64,000 nt of DNA, taken from NCBI RefSeq assembly GCF_014274465.1, contig NZ_CP060394.1:3286001-3350000 (forward strand), written 5' to 3'. The number at the start of each line of letters is the position of its first letter. Positions within the stretch are counted from its first letter, which is position 1. The notes beneath the pieces were generated by a model that worked only from the letters and a program-made list of their open reading frames with translations, made no database searches and had not been told where the DNA came from. Source of the DNA: Alloacidobacterium dinghuense. Its GTDB lineage: Bacteria; Acidobacteriota; Terriglobia; Terriglobales; Acidobacteriaceae. A program made the position numbers and the translations under genes. Of the stretch, positions 51,170 to 60,415 are shown in pieces.

Positions 51170-51376
51170 TTATGAAGCCTTGCGAGACCGCTCCTCGTTC
51201 TCCTGTCCGCCTCTCTGATCTCCACGCCGATCGCTAGGCGATTGGCTCTTCTGCTGGTCAGGACGAAAAGCCTGATTCCCCTGATTCATATGCGAAGGCT
51301 TCTCTTGTGTAATGCCTTGCTCATCACGACGCATACTCTCGTTACCGCAGTCGCCTGATGATTTTTGATCCGTCAT
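51170..51376 (-). CDS. Small hydrophilic Gln/Asn/Arg-rich protein
   Basis: 68-residue protein with AAAGGAG a good distance before the ATG at 51376. The sequence is low in hydrophobic residues and rich in Gln, Asp, Glu, Ser and Arg (ending QRGGQENEERSRKAS), as in disordered hydrophilins and stress-induced small proteins. A longer frame from 51508 adds sequence of no clear quality. Function unknown; a stress-protective role is a guess. Confidence 0.55.
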   Translation of the reverse strand: MTDQKSSGDCGNESMRRDEQGITQEKPSHMNQGNQAFRPDQQKSQSPSDRRGDQRGGQENEERSRKAS

Positions 51377-51569
51377 TGACGTGCTCCTTTCCGATGAATT
51401 CGGAACGCGTACGGTAATGAGATAGGAAAAATCACGGGCAGGGTGGCCTGTCATTTCACATTTCGCTGTATGTTGTGGCTCATTAGTGAGTTCCGCAGAC
51501 CCGTTCAAAACCGCAACAACAGGTATGATGGAGAATTGGCATCATTCCTGATTTCACTCTAGGACAAGC

Positions 51570-52649
51570 ATGAAAACTGGCATTATCGGTCTGCCTCAGG
51601 TGGGCAAGACCTCTCTGTTCAAGATTTTGACGAAAGCAAAGGTCGAAGACCGCGGCTACTCGCGCGAAGCCCATCTGGGCATTGCCAAGGTGCCCGACGA
51701 TCGGCTGGAAAAGCTGGCCGCGCTCTACAATCCTAAGAAAACCATCTATGCGACAGTGGAGTACGCCGACGTTGCCGCCATCGGGCAGGAGGCGCTCAAA
51801 GAGACGTCCTTTCTCACGAACCTGCGCAACGTAGATGCTCTCATTCACGTCCTGCGTGCTTTTGAAGACGACTCCATTCCTCATGTCGGTGAGATCGACC
51901 CCTTACGCGACATTAAGAGTGTCGAGTTCGACCTGATGGTTTCTGATCTCACCCAGATTGAAAAGCGGCTCGAGCGCTTACAAAAAGATCTGAAGAAGAT
52001 GCGAACTCCGGATCTCGAAAAGGAGAATGCGCTTTTATTACGTGCAAAGGAGGCGCTTGAACAGGAAAAGCCTCTGCGTGAGTTGGAAATGTCGGCGGAA
52101 GAGAAGAAGCTGATTCGCGGCTTCATGTTTCTCTCGCAAAAACCCATTCTGTATGCTCTCAACCTTTCGGAAAGCACGACGCTCGGCAAAGATCTCGAAC
52201 TGGCTGCGGCGAAATACAAGATTGAAGAGGCGGCCACGCGACCGAATGCGGGAGCAACAGCATTCTGCGGCAAAGTGGAGGCCGAACTCGCCGAGATGGA
52301 TGATGAAGAAGCAGCTGAATTTCTCGGTTCGTATGGGCTGACAGAAAGCGGGCTGCGCCGCCTCATCCGCAAAAGCTATGAATTGCTTGGGCTAATCAGT
52401 TTCTTTACTGTGGGCGAAGATGAGTGCCGTGCCTGGACCGTTCCAGTAAACTCCCGCGCGCAGGAGGCCGCGGGCGCGATTCATTCCGATCTCGAAAAGC
52501 ACTTCATCCGTGCGGAAACAATTCATTGGGACACGTTGCTGGCTGCCGGATCAGAGGCCGCGGCGCGAGCACAGGGCACGCTCCGGCTTGAGGGTAAGGA
52601 CTACCAGGTGCAGGACGGCGACGTGATGCACATTCGTCACAGCGGCTGA
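51570..52649 (+). CDS. ychF: YchF-family GTPase/ATPase (divergent)
   Basis: 359-residue P-loop protein of the Obg/YchF group. The G1 loop is IGLPQVGKTSLF (residues 6-17; usual is NVGKS). The central coiled coil contains LERLQKDLKKMRTPDLEKENALL. The C-terminal TGS-type domain has LLGLISFFTVGEDECRAWTV and HSDLEKHFIRAETI. The specificity segment NLSE keeps the NxxE pattern of ATP-preferring YchF proteins. It associates with ribosomes and stress control. The ZIP gene follows in five bases, an operon-like link without an obvious functional reason. Confidence 0.85.
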   Translation: MKTGIIGLPQVGKTSLFKILTKAKVEDRGYSREAHLGIAKVPDDRLEKLAALYNPKKTIYATVEYADVAAIGQEALKETSFLTNLRNVDALIHVLRAFEDDSIPHVGEIDPLRDIKSVEFDLMVSDLTQIEKRLERLQKDLKKMRTPDLEKENALLLRAKEALEQEKPLRELEMSAEEKKLIRGFMFLSQKPILYALNLSESTTLGKDLELAAAKYKIEEAATRPNAGATAFCGKVEAELAEMDDEEAAEFLGSYGLTESGLRRLIRKSYELLGLISFFTVGEDECRAWTVPVNSRAQEAAGAIHSDLEKHFIRAETIHWDTLLAAGSEAAARAQGTLRLEGKDYQVQDGDVMHIRHSG

Positions 52650-52654
52650 TACAG

Positions 52655-53377
52655 ATGCTTCTGGCTCTTGTTCTTGGCGCAGCCGCTGCAGTCGCCGACG
52701 TCTTCGGTGGCCTTCTACTCGTGCGCGCGAACTGGGAAAAGCGCTATCTCCGTTACTCGGTGGCAATGGGCGCAGGCTTTATGCTGGCGGTCGCATTTCT
52801 CGAAATGCTTCCCGAGAGCCTGCGCTTTTCGCCAAAATGGGCGCCGGTGCTGGTCCTGGCTGGATACTGCTCAGTCCATCTGCTGGAGCACACGATCGTT
52901 CCCCATTTTCATTTCGGGGAAGAGACGCACCACGATGAATTTGTTTCCGCGCGCACGAGCTATTCGGTACTCGGTGGACTGGCAGTGCACGCACTTTTCG
53001 ACGGCGTAGCCATTGCTTCGGGTTTTGTGCTGTCAGCATGGCTGGGGTGGCTCATTTTTATCGCCATCTTTCTGCATAAGGTCCCCGAGGGTTTCACCGT
53101 AGCCTCCATAATGATGGCCTCGGGACGCAGCGGCAAGACAGCCGTGATCGCTGCATCCGTACTGGCAACAGCGACACTGCTCGGTGTCCTTGTGATCAGT
53201 GTTTTGCCTTCGTGGGTTCAGGCAGGTCTGCCACTTTCCGCAGGCGTCGCCATATATGTTGCGGCTACCGATCTGGTTCCCGAGGTGAACCGTGAACCAG
53301 GCATCCGCATGGCTCTGGTCTTCTTTGCCGGAGTGCTGCTATTCCTGCTCTTTCGTTTGTTGCTGCCAACAGTTTAG
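52655..53377 (+). CDS. ZIP family metal transporter
   Basis: 240-residue membrane transporter with eight likely helices. Metal-binding histidines are in the fourth helix (GLAVHALFDGVAIASGF) and the fifth (FLHKVPEGFTVASIMM, the HxPEG motif that binds zinc). Between helices three and four is a His-rich loop (HFHFGEETHHDE). Substrate is probably zinc or another divalent metal. It lies five bases after ychF and its stop overlaps the 3' end of the convergent lycopene-cyclase-like gene by four bases. Confidence 0.85.
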   Translation: MLLALVLGAAAAVADVFGGLLLVRANWEKRYLRYSVAMGAGFMLAVAFLEMLPESLRFSPKWAPVLVLAGYCSVHLLEHTIVPHFHFGEETHHDEFVSARTSYSVLGGLAVHALFDGVAIASGFVLSAWLGWLIFIAIFLHKVPEGFTVASIMMASGRSGKTAVIAASVLATATLLGVLVISVLPSWVQAGLPLSAGVAIYVAATDLVPEVNREPGIRMALVFFAGVLLFLLFRLLLPTV

Positions 53378-54297
53378 CGGCCCATCAACGCATTGATTAG
53401 CTTTCTTCCGGAAGATTTCCAGCGCTTGAGAATTTCATAGACGATCACCGTCGCATACGTAACCGTCACCCACACAAATACCTCCTCAAGCGGTAGTTGC
53501 GACCATGCGGTAACGCGAATTCCGATCATCTGTTCGTCGCGGAAGTTCCACCACCCATACGGAAGCGCTAGAGTCACTTCCCAGAGAAGACTGATGAGCA
53601 CGATCATGAACATGACGAGGCTAACAGCGCGCCAGTTAATCACGGGCCGCGCAGTAGGCAAAAACATATACGACGGCAACAATGCACCGAGTACCAGAAA
53701 TGTGAAATATCCAGGAAAGCCGGGGCCACCGTAGTTTTTCTTGTAGAGAATCGCGGCCAGGATCAGGAAGATGCCAAGCACAACCGACTGCGGATGAAAC
53801 TCCAGAAGGCGAACGAAGCTAATCCGATTCTCATCATCGTTTGGAATAGAGTAAGCAGCCAGCCAGTATTCATCCAGCCAGATATACAAGAGAAGTACCG
53901 CTAGAAATCCAGTGAGGTAGAAGAGATACTCTTCAACCGGCACACCACCGCCGAGCGCTGGAGCCTTGATGCCGAGAGTAGCTCGGACATTGGGAAAATA
54001 GAAAAAATACTGCGCAAAGAAAAAGTCGAGTAAAGCTCCCAGAGGGAAGAGCAAAGCAATAGTCCACCCGAAAGCTTTCTTCGATACCTGGATGCCCTCC
54101 TGCGGAATGAACCAGAATGCGATTACGGCAATGGGAAGGATAAAGAGGAGTAGACTTACCGTATAACCGTGCGGCGTGGGATTCTGCGAGGAAGCACGGA
54201 CTGTATGTAGCGTGATAGCCGCCGGAACTGCCAGCATGCCGAACATAGCCAGCACAAGCCAGAAGCTGGCGCGAGGCGAAGGTGAAGACTTACGCAT
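53374..54297 (-). CDS. Lycopene cyclase domain protein, two-domain
   Basis: 307-residue protein with about eight helices and two copies of the small membrane cyclase motif: PVEEYLFYLTGF (about 120-131) and PLEEVFVWVTVTYA (about 270-283). Each is the PxEE-type signature of heterodimeric CrtYc/CrtYd lycopene beta-cyclases, here in one chain. The expected product is the beta-ionone ring of a carotenoid. No other carotenoid gene (phytoene synthase, desaturase, geranylgeranyl synthase) is in the window, so the role is not proven. GAGGAAC precedes the ATG. A non-enzymatic homologue is possible. Confidence 0.75.
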   Translation of the reverse strand: MRKSSPSPRASFWLVLAMFGMLAVPAAITLHTVRASSQNPTPHGYTVSLLLFILPIAVIAFWFIPQEGIQVSKKAFGWTIALLFPLGALLDFFFAQYFFYFPNVRATLGIKAPALGGGVPVEEYLFYLTGFLAVLLLYIWLDEYWLAAYSIPNDDENRISFVRLLEFHPQSVVLGIFLILAAILYKKNYGGPGFPGYFTFLVLGALLPSYMFLPTARPVINWRAVSLVMFMIVLISLLWEVTLALPYGWWNFRDEQMIGIRVTAWSQLPLEEVFVWVTVTYATVIVYEILKRWKSSGRKLINALMGR

Positions 54298-54562
54298 AGT
54301 AGTTCCTCAAAGAGTGGGAGTTATGATGGGCTGGGGAATCAATCTAGTTACAATCCTCGCTTCCAATCATCCTTACCGGATACTCCTGAAATACTCTGCA
54401 GATATTACGAGCGATCAGCTACGGGATTTTTCCCACGCTGTTAACTAGTTGGTGCCCAAAGAATAAGGTCGTTTCAACAATTTTGTCTTTTTTAGATTAC
54501 GACTGGATAAGATTCGGGCATAACTACACGAAAACAGAGGTCCGGGAGATTCTGCCTAAAGA

Positions 54563-55861
54563 ATGAACAAGCGAATCGCGTCATTGACAGCGTGCTGCGC
54601 GTCCCTGTGGGCAGGAAGCGCTGGGATGTCGCTTTTACTCTGCCGATTTTTGGGCATTCCTCTTACACCGGACACAAGCAGCCAATATTCTGATGAATCA
54701 TTCGCGCGTTACCTTTTCTCAATCGGAAGCGAGGTACGGTTGCAGATGCATACTACATGGCTGATTCTGGGCGCATTCGGCGCCCTGGGTGTTGCCGGTC
54801 TTCTGTGGGTAGCTGCTGAAAAGTACCAACACAGATCGGAATGGAGCCGTCAGGACGTGGCCTGGATGGCGGGATTCAGCGGCGCGCTAATTGGCTGCGC
54901 TCTCCTTTACAGAGTGGGAACACATAGCCGGGTGGCCAACGCCGCAACGGGATCAGTGTCTGATCTGTTCGCCGTAGGAATTTCGGTCGCTGTGCCAATT
55001 GTTCTCTGGAATCGGTGGCATACCTGGCTTCAGGATCATGCGCACGGAGACGGAGAGGAGCCGATTTCCAGCGCTCATTTCTCCCGCACGATTCTTGGGC
55101 TGCAGGATTATTCTCCCCCGGTCACAACGAATCGCGATGCCGAGGTCAAGGAAGAAGCGCCCGCGGTTGCTTCTGTTGTGAATCAACCTGTCGTAAGTCA
55201 GCCTGTCGCGATGCAGGCTTCTACGATGCAACCGTCTATAAGTCAGCCAGCAGTGGGGCTTGAGAGGACACCCGAGAAACAAAGCGAGGCAGTAAAAGAG
55301 CAGATTAAAGATGAGGCCATTGGAATGGAGAATATGACGATTTTGAATCTTGACGCACAACCCTCGACAGCCCAACTCAGCACGACCCCTGCAGCACCAG
55401 CCCAGTCGCTGACGCCACCGCAACCATCAACACCTGAACCGGTAATGTCGCAGCAATTCACGCCTCAACCTGCTCCCACACCGATGGCGACGTCGCAGCC
55501 AATGCCTTCGCACTCATGGATGTCCCAACCCCCGGCGCAGGAACGAAGCTCTGTTCCAGCAGCAGGCTTCCGCGAGCAGCTCATCGCTCTGAACGTCAGC
55601 TGGCAGCGTATCGAAGAAACCGGCAAGGAATTGGAAGATTGGTTTCAGCGCCAGCACAAGCGTGTATTCGCTCATCTGGAACGTCCTGGCGCTAGAAGCC
55701 AGGAAAACTCCGTCGAGCTATCGCGCGACTATCTTGAGCAGAAGATGGATAGAGTGGACGCAGAGTGGGCTGCAATTCACCGGACGATACGCGACATGTA
55801 TCGCTGGCTGGAAAACGGGAGTGCGGAGCGTGACGTTCCCAAAGAAACAAAGGTGTGGTGA
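54563..55861 (+). CDS. Membrane-anchored protein with Pro/Gln-rich repeats
   Basis: 432-residue protein. The N-terminal third has about four hydrophobic helices (LTACCASLWAGSAGMSLLLCRFL, TTWLILGAFGALGVAGLLWVAA, VAWMAGFSGALIGCALLY, FAVGISVAVPIVLW). The centre (about 190-330) is low-complexity and repetitive, with QPVVSQPVAMQASTMQPS and PQPSTPEPV-type repeats. The C-terminal part is an amphipathic helix-rich segment (RIEETGKELEDWFQRQHKRVFAHLE) that may be a coiled coil. A homologue I recognise does not come to mind. It could anchor a soluble partner or tether to the wall. Function unassigned. Confidence 0.6.
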   Translation: MNKRIASLTACCASLWAGSAGMSLLLCRFLGIPLTPDTSSQYSDESFARYLFSIGSEVRLQMHTTWLILGAFGALGVAGLLWVAAEKYQHRSEWSRQDVAWMAGFSGALIGCALLYRVGTHSRVANAATGSVSDLFAVGISVAVPIVLWNRWHTWLQDHAHGDGEEPISSAHFSRTILGLQDYSPPVTTNRDAEVKEEAPAVASVVNQPVVSQPVAMQASTMQPSISQPAVGLERTPEKQSEAVKEQIKDEAIGMENMTILNLDAQPSTAQLSTTPAAPAQSLTPPQPSTPEPVMSQQFTPQPAPTPMATSQPMPSHSWMSQPPAQERSSVPAAGFREQLIALNVSWQRIEETGKELEDWFQRQHKRVFAHLERPGARSQENSVELSRDYLEQKMDRVDAEWAAIHRTIRDMYRWLENGSAERDVPKETKVW

Positions 55862-55952
55862 TCCTGACGACTGGCTCTAACACCCTCAACGCTTATTGAT
55901 ATTCAATTTCTCCCCACAAGCTCCTTGGACCCAGGCTCGCTGCCACGGCGCT

Positions 55953-56492
55953 CTATTTCTGTTTTTCTTTCCACACCTTGTAGAGTCCCCACGCGGCCAG
56001 CGTGCAGCAATCACGAATGGTGCCGTCGAGCAGCATCTCTTCAAATTCAGCGATGGTGAAAGAGTGCAGAGTCAGGTCATGCTCTTCCGCATCGAAATCC
56101 GTGCCTACATGCGTCAGGCCCGACGCCAGGAATACATACTGCTTCTGGTTGGCGAACCCATAGGCGATATACATCATGCCGAGATTGGTCATGGTGGCTG
56201 CATCAAATCCCGTCTCCTCGCGCAACTCTCCACGTGCAAGCTCTTCGGGATCGATGTCCGCCGTCTCCCATCCTCCCTGTGGTAGCTCAAGACAGCGTTG
56301 TTGGATGGTGTAGCGAAACTGCTCTACCAGGTAAATGCGCTCGCCTTCGATAGGAATGATCACGGCGCAGTCATCTTTATCGACTACGCCATAAATTCCG
56401 CGCGCGCCGTTGCTGCGCTCAATTTCATCTTCGCGCAGACGAAGCCAGGGATTGCGGTAGACCTCACGGGTGCCGAGTGTCTTGATGCTCAT
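55953..56492 (-). CDS. Nudix hydrolase, ADP-ribose pyrophosphatase-like
   Basis: 179-residue enzyme. The Nudix box runs from GGWETADIDPEELARGEL to REETGFDA (GX5EX7REUXEEXGU), with RYTIQQRCLELPQGG leading into it, as in ADP-ribose and NDP-sugar hydrolases. It would split a nucleoside diphosphate linked to another moiety, releasing a monophosphate. The ATG at 56492 is preferred to a longer frame because AGGTGA lies before it and the added residues have no conserved feature. Confidence 0.85.
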   Translation of the reverse strand: MSIKTLGTREVYRNPWLRLREDEIERSNGARGIYGVVDKDDCAVIIPIEGERIYLVEQFRYTIQQRCLELPQGGWETADIDPEELARGELREETGFDAATMTNLGMMYIAYGFANQKQYVFLASGLTHVGTDFDAEEHDLTLHSFTIAEFEEMLLDGTIRDCCTLAAWGLYKVWKEKQK

Positions 56493-56610
56493 AGGGCTCA
56501 CCTGTATTCTCCCATGCGGAAAGTGATGCGCAAGGCAAGGCAACTCTCTTACCGATGATTTTCAGCACCAGTTATCCTTGAATCACATCGCAAAAGAGGA
56601 ACGAACTTAG

Positions 56611-57747
56611 ATGCCAAGAACATCTTCCCTGCGCCTGATAACGTTATCGTTCGCTGTCTATTTTGTGATTGCCGGATTGACCTCATCGGCGGAAGATATG
56701 CTCGCCTTTAAGCGAGCGCAGCACTTGCAACGCGGCATCAATGCAAGCATCTGGTTCGCGCAGTCTTCCGGCAACTATTCGGTGGAGCGCCTGCGCACTT
56801 TCACGACGAGTGATGACATAGCGCTCATCCGCCAGCTCGGGTTTGATCACATCCGGGTCAGCATCGACGCTGACCCGCTGCTTCCCTGGTTGAGAGATCC
56901 AGAAACAACACCGTTTGTAGCAGAGCTTGATCGAGCGGTGAAGATCATGCTCGATCAGCAACTGGCGGTCATCATCGACATTCACCCCGAGAGCAGCTAC
57001 AAGGCGCAGTTGCTGAGAGGAACGGAAGGAGTCGAACACTTTGCCGCACTCTGGCGCGCTCTGGCGAAACACTTCGCATCAACTGATCCTGAGCTCGTCT
57101 TCTTCGAAATCATGAACGAACCCGAACAGGACGATCCATATCGCTGGCAGGGGATCGAAAGTTTTGTCGGCCAACAGATTCGCCAGGCCGCGCCCAACCA
57201 CACCATCATCGCGGCTGGTGCGCACTGGTCAGGGCTTGAAGACCTGATGATGCTCGAACCGATTGCCCTGGCCAACGTCATCTACACCTTCCACGATTAC
57301 GAACCTTTTCCTTTCACGCATCAGGGAGCGACATGGACCAGTTCGCAGGTTCTGCCACTGCGTTCAGTTCCCTACCCTTCGACACCGGAAGCCGTTCAGC
57401 CCAATGTGAATCAGGAGCCCACATTGGCAGGGCAGTTCTGGGTGGAGCAATACGGTCTCAACCGCTGGGACGCGCAGCGCGTAGACGCAACGCTGGCCTT
57501 TGCCGAGAAGTGGTCCAATCTTCACCACGCTCCGGTGTATTGCGGAGAGTTTGGAGTCCTGCGCGATTACGTGGACCCAGCCATGCGCGCGCAATGGGTC
57601 CATGACATGCGAGTGGCGTTCGAAAACCACAAGATCGGCTGGGCCATGTGGGACTATCAGGAAAACTTCGGCGTGGTAACCAAGAAAGACGGCAAAGCCG
57701 TTCCAGATCCGGCGATCGTAAACGCGCTCGGATTAAAAATGCCATAA
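56611..57747 (+). CDS. Secreted GH5-family glycoside hydrolase (cellulase-like)
   Basis: 378-residue exported enzyme with signal peptide (LITLSFAVYFVIAGLTSSAE). TIM-barrel residues characteristic of GH5: RGINASIWFAQ at the start, VIIDIHPE, and the proton donor Glu170 in FFEIMNEPEQDD. HDYEPFPFTHQG follows, then the nucleophile Glu313 in VYCGEFGVLRDY and WAMWDYQENFG near the end. It should cut beta-1,4-linked glucans or related glycans outside the cytoplasm. GAGGAACG lies before the ATG. Downstream are two ADOP genes and xylulokinase, consistent with plant-polymer utilisation. Confidence 0.9.
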   Translation: MPRTSSLRLITLSFAVYFVIAGLTSSAEDMLAFKRAQHLQRGINASIWFAQSSGNYSVERLRTFTTSDDIALIRQLGFDHIRVSIDADPLLPWLRDPETTPFVAELDRAVKIMLDQQLAVIIDIHPESSYKAQLLRGTEGVEHFAALWRALAKHFASTDPELVFFEIMNEPEQDDPYRWQGIESFVGQQIRQAAPNHTIIAAGAHWSGLEDLMMLEPIALANVIYTFHDYEPFPFTHQGATWTSSQVLPLRSVPYPSTPEAVQPNVNQEPTLAGQFWVEQYGLNRWDAQRVDATLAFAEKWSNLHHAPVYCGEFGVLRDYVDPAMRAQWVHDMRVAFENHKIGWAMWDYQENFGVVTKKDGKAVPDPAIVNALGLKMP

Positions 57748-57912
57748 AGACTATGTCCAGAAGCGGACGCCTGCATCCGCTTGTGGACAGCGAAGTCATC
57801 ACTTGCCCCAGGTATCCTTCAAAGTTTTCAACGGGTTAAGCGCGGCGCATTGTGGCTCTCAAGCTGCACCGTAGTTGATGGCTCACCAGACTCCAACGAC
57901 GGAATCACCTAC

Positions 57913-60387
57913 ATGACCAGCCTGTTGAACGATCTGCGGTATTCATTTCGGCAATTGAGGAAAACACCCGGATTCACGCTTGTCTGCGTCTTAACCCTGG
58001 CGCTGGGAATCGGAGCGAACACCGCCGTATTCAGCGTGATGAACTCCGTACTACTCAAGTCGCTCCCCGTAGCCGATCCCCAGCATGTCGTCTATTTGCG
58101 CACCTCCCATGCTCCGCACAGAACAGGCACAATCGACTCGCAGGAAACCTTCCCCTATTCGGTCTACGATGCGCTCCGCCATCAGACTCAAGTGTTGACG
58201 GATTTGATGGCCTATGTGCCGCTGTCTACAGCCAAGGTCGCCGTGCGTTATGGTATGCAGCCAGAAGAAGCCGAAGGCGACATGGTGAGCGGCAATTATT
58301 TCTCCGGCTTGGGCGTGCAGCTCGTTCGTGGGCACGGCTTTACCGAACAGGACGAAGCCAGCCATGCTCCCATTGCCGTGATTAGCTACAACTACTGGAC
58401 TTCACGTTTTTCACGCAATCCTGACGTGCTGGGCAAAGCGCTGTACGTAAACAGCATTCCGGTCACGATCGTGGGAATCGCAGCAGAGGGCTTTGAAGGT
58501 ACAGAGGCCGGCGGTTCAACCGACTTCTGGATTCCCCTGCAGAGCCGCGAAGAATTGAATGCATGGGGTAATCCTCCAGAAGATGGCAAGACCTATATCA
58601 CCAACCCAACCTGGTGGTGCATGCGTCTGCTGGGACGATTGGCTCCCGGTGTGACAAAAGAACAGGCTGCCGCGCAGTTGCAGTCCGTGTTTCAGTCCGC
58701 AGCGTACATTGGCCTTGGCAATCCTGAACCAGGGGAAAAGCGACCGGTTCTGAGCTTCGACGACGCAAGTAACTTCCCCGGATACGACAATATGTACGGC
58801 AAGCTGCTCAAAATGCTGATGGCGATGGTGGGCTTCGTGCTGTTAATCGCGCTAAGCAACATCGTCATGCTGTTGTTGGCGCGCAACGCAACACGCCAGC
58901 GGGAGTTTTCGTTACGCCTTGCTCTGGGCGCAGGGCGCAAAGAGTTATTCCGTCAACTATTAACCGAAAGCCTGCTGCTGGTGGCGATGGGAGGCGGGCT
59001 GGCGTGGCTCTTTGCGATGGCTGCTACGAAAGCTCTCGGAAGCTGGGCGCAGATCGAGTCCACTCTAGCTCCGGACCAGACTGTCCTGTTTTTCACGCTG
59101 ACCGTTCTCATACTGACCGCATTCTTATTTGGATTGGCGCCACTGCGCGCAGCCCTCTCGTCTGGACCTGAGCTGGTGCTAAAAACCTCCTCTGCCACAT
59201 CGAACACGGACGCAGGTAAAACGCGCACTGGGAAAATCGTCGTCGCGCTGCAGATGGCATTGTGTCTCGTGCTTTTGGTCGGTGGCGGATTGCTCGTCAG
59301 CACGCTGCGCAATCTTCAAGATATCCCTCTCGGAATGCGGGTCGATGGCCTTGTTGTCTTTGGTATAAAGCCGAACACCCACTCAACGGCAGAGGCTATA
59401 ACCTTCTACCAGACGCTAACCAACAAGCTCCGCGCACTCCCCGGCGTCGAATCCGTAACCATCATGGAAGAGCGCCTCGGCTCGTGGTGGTCAGATAACT
59501 TCTCCATGACCGTAGATGGCAAGCTGCCCGACGTGCCTGACAGCTCAAAGACCGTACGCAATAATGTCGTCGGGTCAGACTTCTTCCACACACTCGGCGT
59601 GCCGATCCTCGAAGGCCGCGACTTTGCCGATTCCGACACGGCTGCCTCGCCGCCGGTCGCCATCATCAACGAACTCTTCGCACAGCGTTTTCTACCGAAC
59701 CAGAATCCTCTTGGACATCGCATCGGCACGAATGATGGAAAGTTCCAATTCACAGTCGTCGGGGTGGTGAAGAACCACAAATACCGCAGCATCGATGAAG
59801 AGCCGATCCCTATGGCGTGGGTTCCGTACACGCAAGGTCCGCCAGTCGGCAAAATGCACGTTGAATTGCGTGTCAAGGGCGAACCGCTGGCGATTCTGCC
59901 ATCCGTGCGCAAAGTCATACAAGAGCAGGACCCGAACCTGCCATTGATCGAACCAATCACGCAGCGGGCACAATATGAGACGACCATCTCACAGCAGCTT
60001 CTATTTGCACGTCTCGCTGGATTCTTCGGATTGCTGGCTGTGGTCCTCGTCGCAACTGGCCTCTATGGAACACTGGCATATCGCGTGAACAATCGCACTG
60101 TCGAGATCGGAGTGCGCATGGCCGTGGGCGCAGGACGCGGACAGGTGGTCTGGATGGTTCTTCGCGACAGTCTGATTCTGACCGCCGTCGGCATTGGCGT
60201 TGGGATACCGCTCGCCATGCTGGCGAGCAGGGCGTTAACCTCCGCATTGTATGGCGTGAAACCATTCGACGCATCGATTTACATATTCGCGATACTTGGC
60301 GTATCCGTTGTCGCCATCGCAGCGAGTATGATCCCGGCGCGTCGCGCCGCAAGTATCGATCCGCTGACTGCCCTGCGAACCGAGTGA
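57913..60387 (+). CDS. ADOP-type efflux permease
   Basis: 824-residue permease that begins with the lead LLNDLRYSFRQLRKTPGF and the first helix VCVLTLALGIGANTAVFSV, without the charged prefix domain. Two periplasmic cores and two FtsX bundles follow (MVGFVLLIALSNIVMLLLAR; LAVVLVATGLYGTLAYRV), ending MIPARRAASIDPLTALRTE. Start at ATG 57913 rather than the TTG frame at 57781, whose extra 44 residues have no family likeness. The next gene is a close paralogue 28 bases on. No ATPase or regulator gene is adjacent. Substrate unknown. Confidence 0.88.
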   Translation: MTSLLNDLRYSFRQLRKTPGFTLVCVLTLALGIGANTAVFSVMNSVLLKSLPVADPQHVVYLRTSHAPHRTGTIDSQETFPYSVYDALRHQTQVLTDLMAYVPLSTAKVAVRYGMQPEEAEGDMVSGNYFSGLGVQLVRGHGFTEQDEASHAPIAVISYNYWTSRFSRNPDVLGKALYVNSIPVTIVGIAAEGFEGTEAGGSTDFWIPLQSREELNAWGNPPEDGKTYITNPTWWCMRLLGRLAPGVTKEQAAAQLQSVFQSAAYIGLGNPEPGEKRPVLSFDDASNFPGYDNMYGKLLKMLMAMVGFVLLIALSNIVMLLLARNATRQREFSLRLALGAGRKELFRQLLTESLLLVAMGGGLAWLFAMAATKALGSWAQIESTLAPDQTVLFFTLTVLILTAFLFGLAPLRAALSSGPELVLKTSSATSNTDAGKTRTGKIVVALQMALCLVLLVGGGLLVSTLRNLQDIPLGMRVDGLVVFGIKPNTHSTAEAITFYQTLTNKLRALPGVESVTIMEERLGSWWSDNFSMTVDGKLPDVPDSSKTVRNNVVGSDFFHTLGVPILEGRDFADSDTAASPPVAIINELFAQRFLPNQNPLGHRIGTNDGKFQFTVVGVVKNHKYRSIDEEPIPMAWVPYTQGPPVGKMHVELRVKGEPLAILPSVRKVIQEQDPNLPLIEPITQRAQYETTISQQLLFARLAGFFGLLAVVLVATGLYGTLAYRVNNRTVEIGVRMAVGAGRGQVVWMVLRDSLILTAVGIGVGIPLAMLASRALTSALYGVKPFDASIYIFAILGVSVVAIAASMIPARRAASIDPLTALRTE

Positions 60388-60415
60388 AGTGAACTCCCGT
60401 AGGCGAGGTGAATGG

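Noticed and set aside
54176-54448. 90-codon plus-strand frame at the start of the lycopene-cyclase-like gene
   Set aside because: Most of it is antisense to that gene and nothing in it resembles a protein domain.
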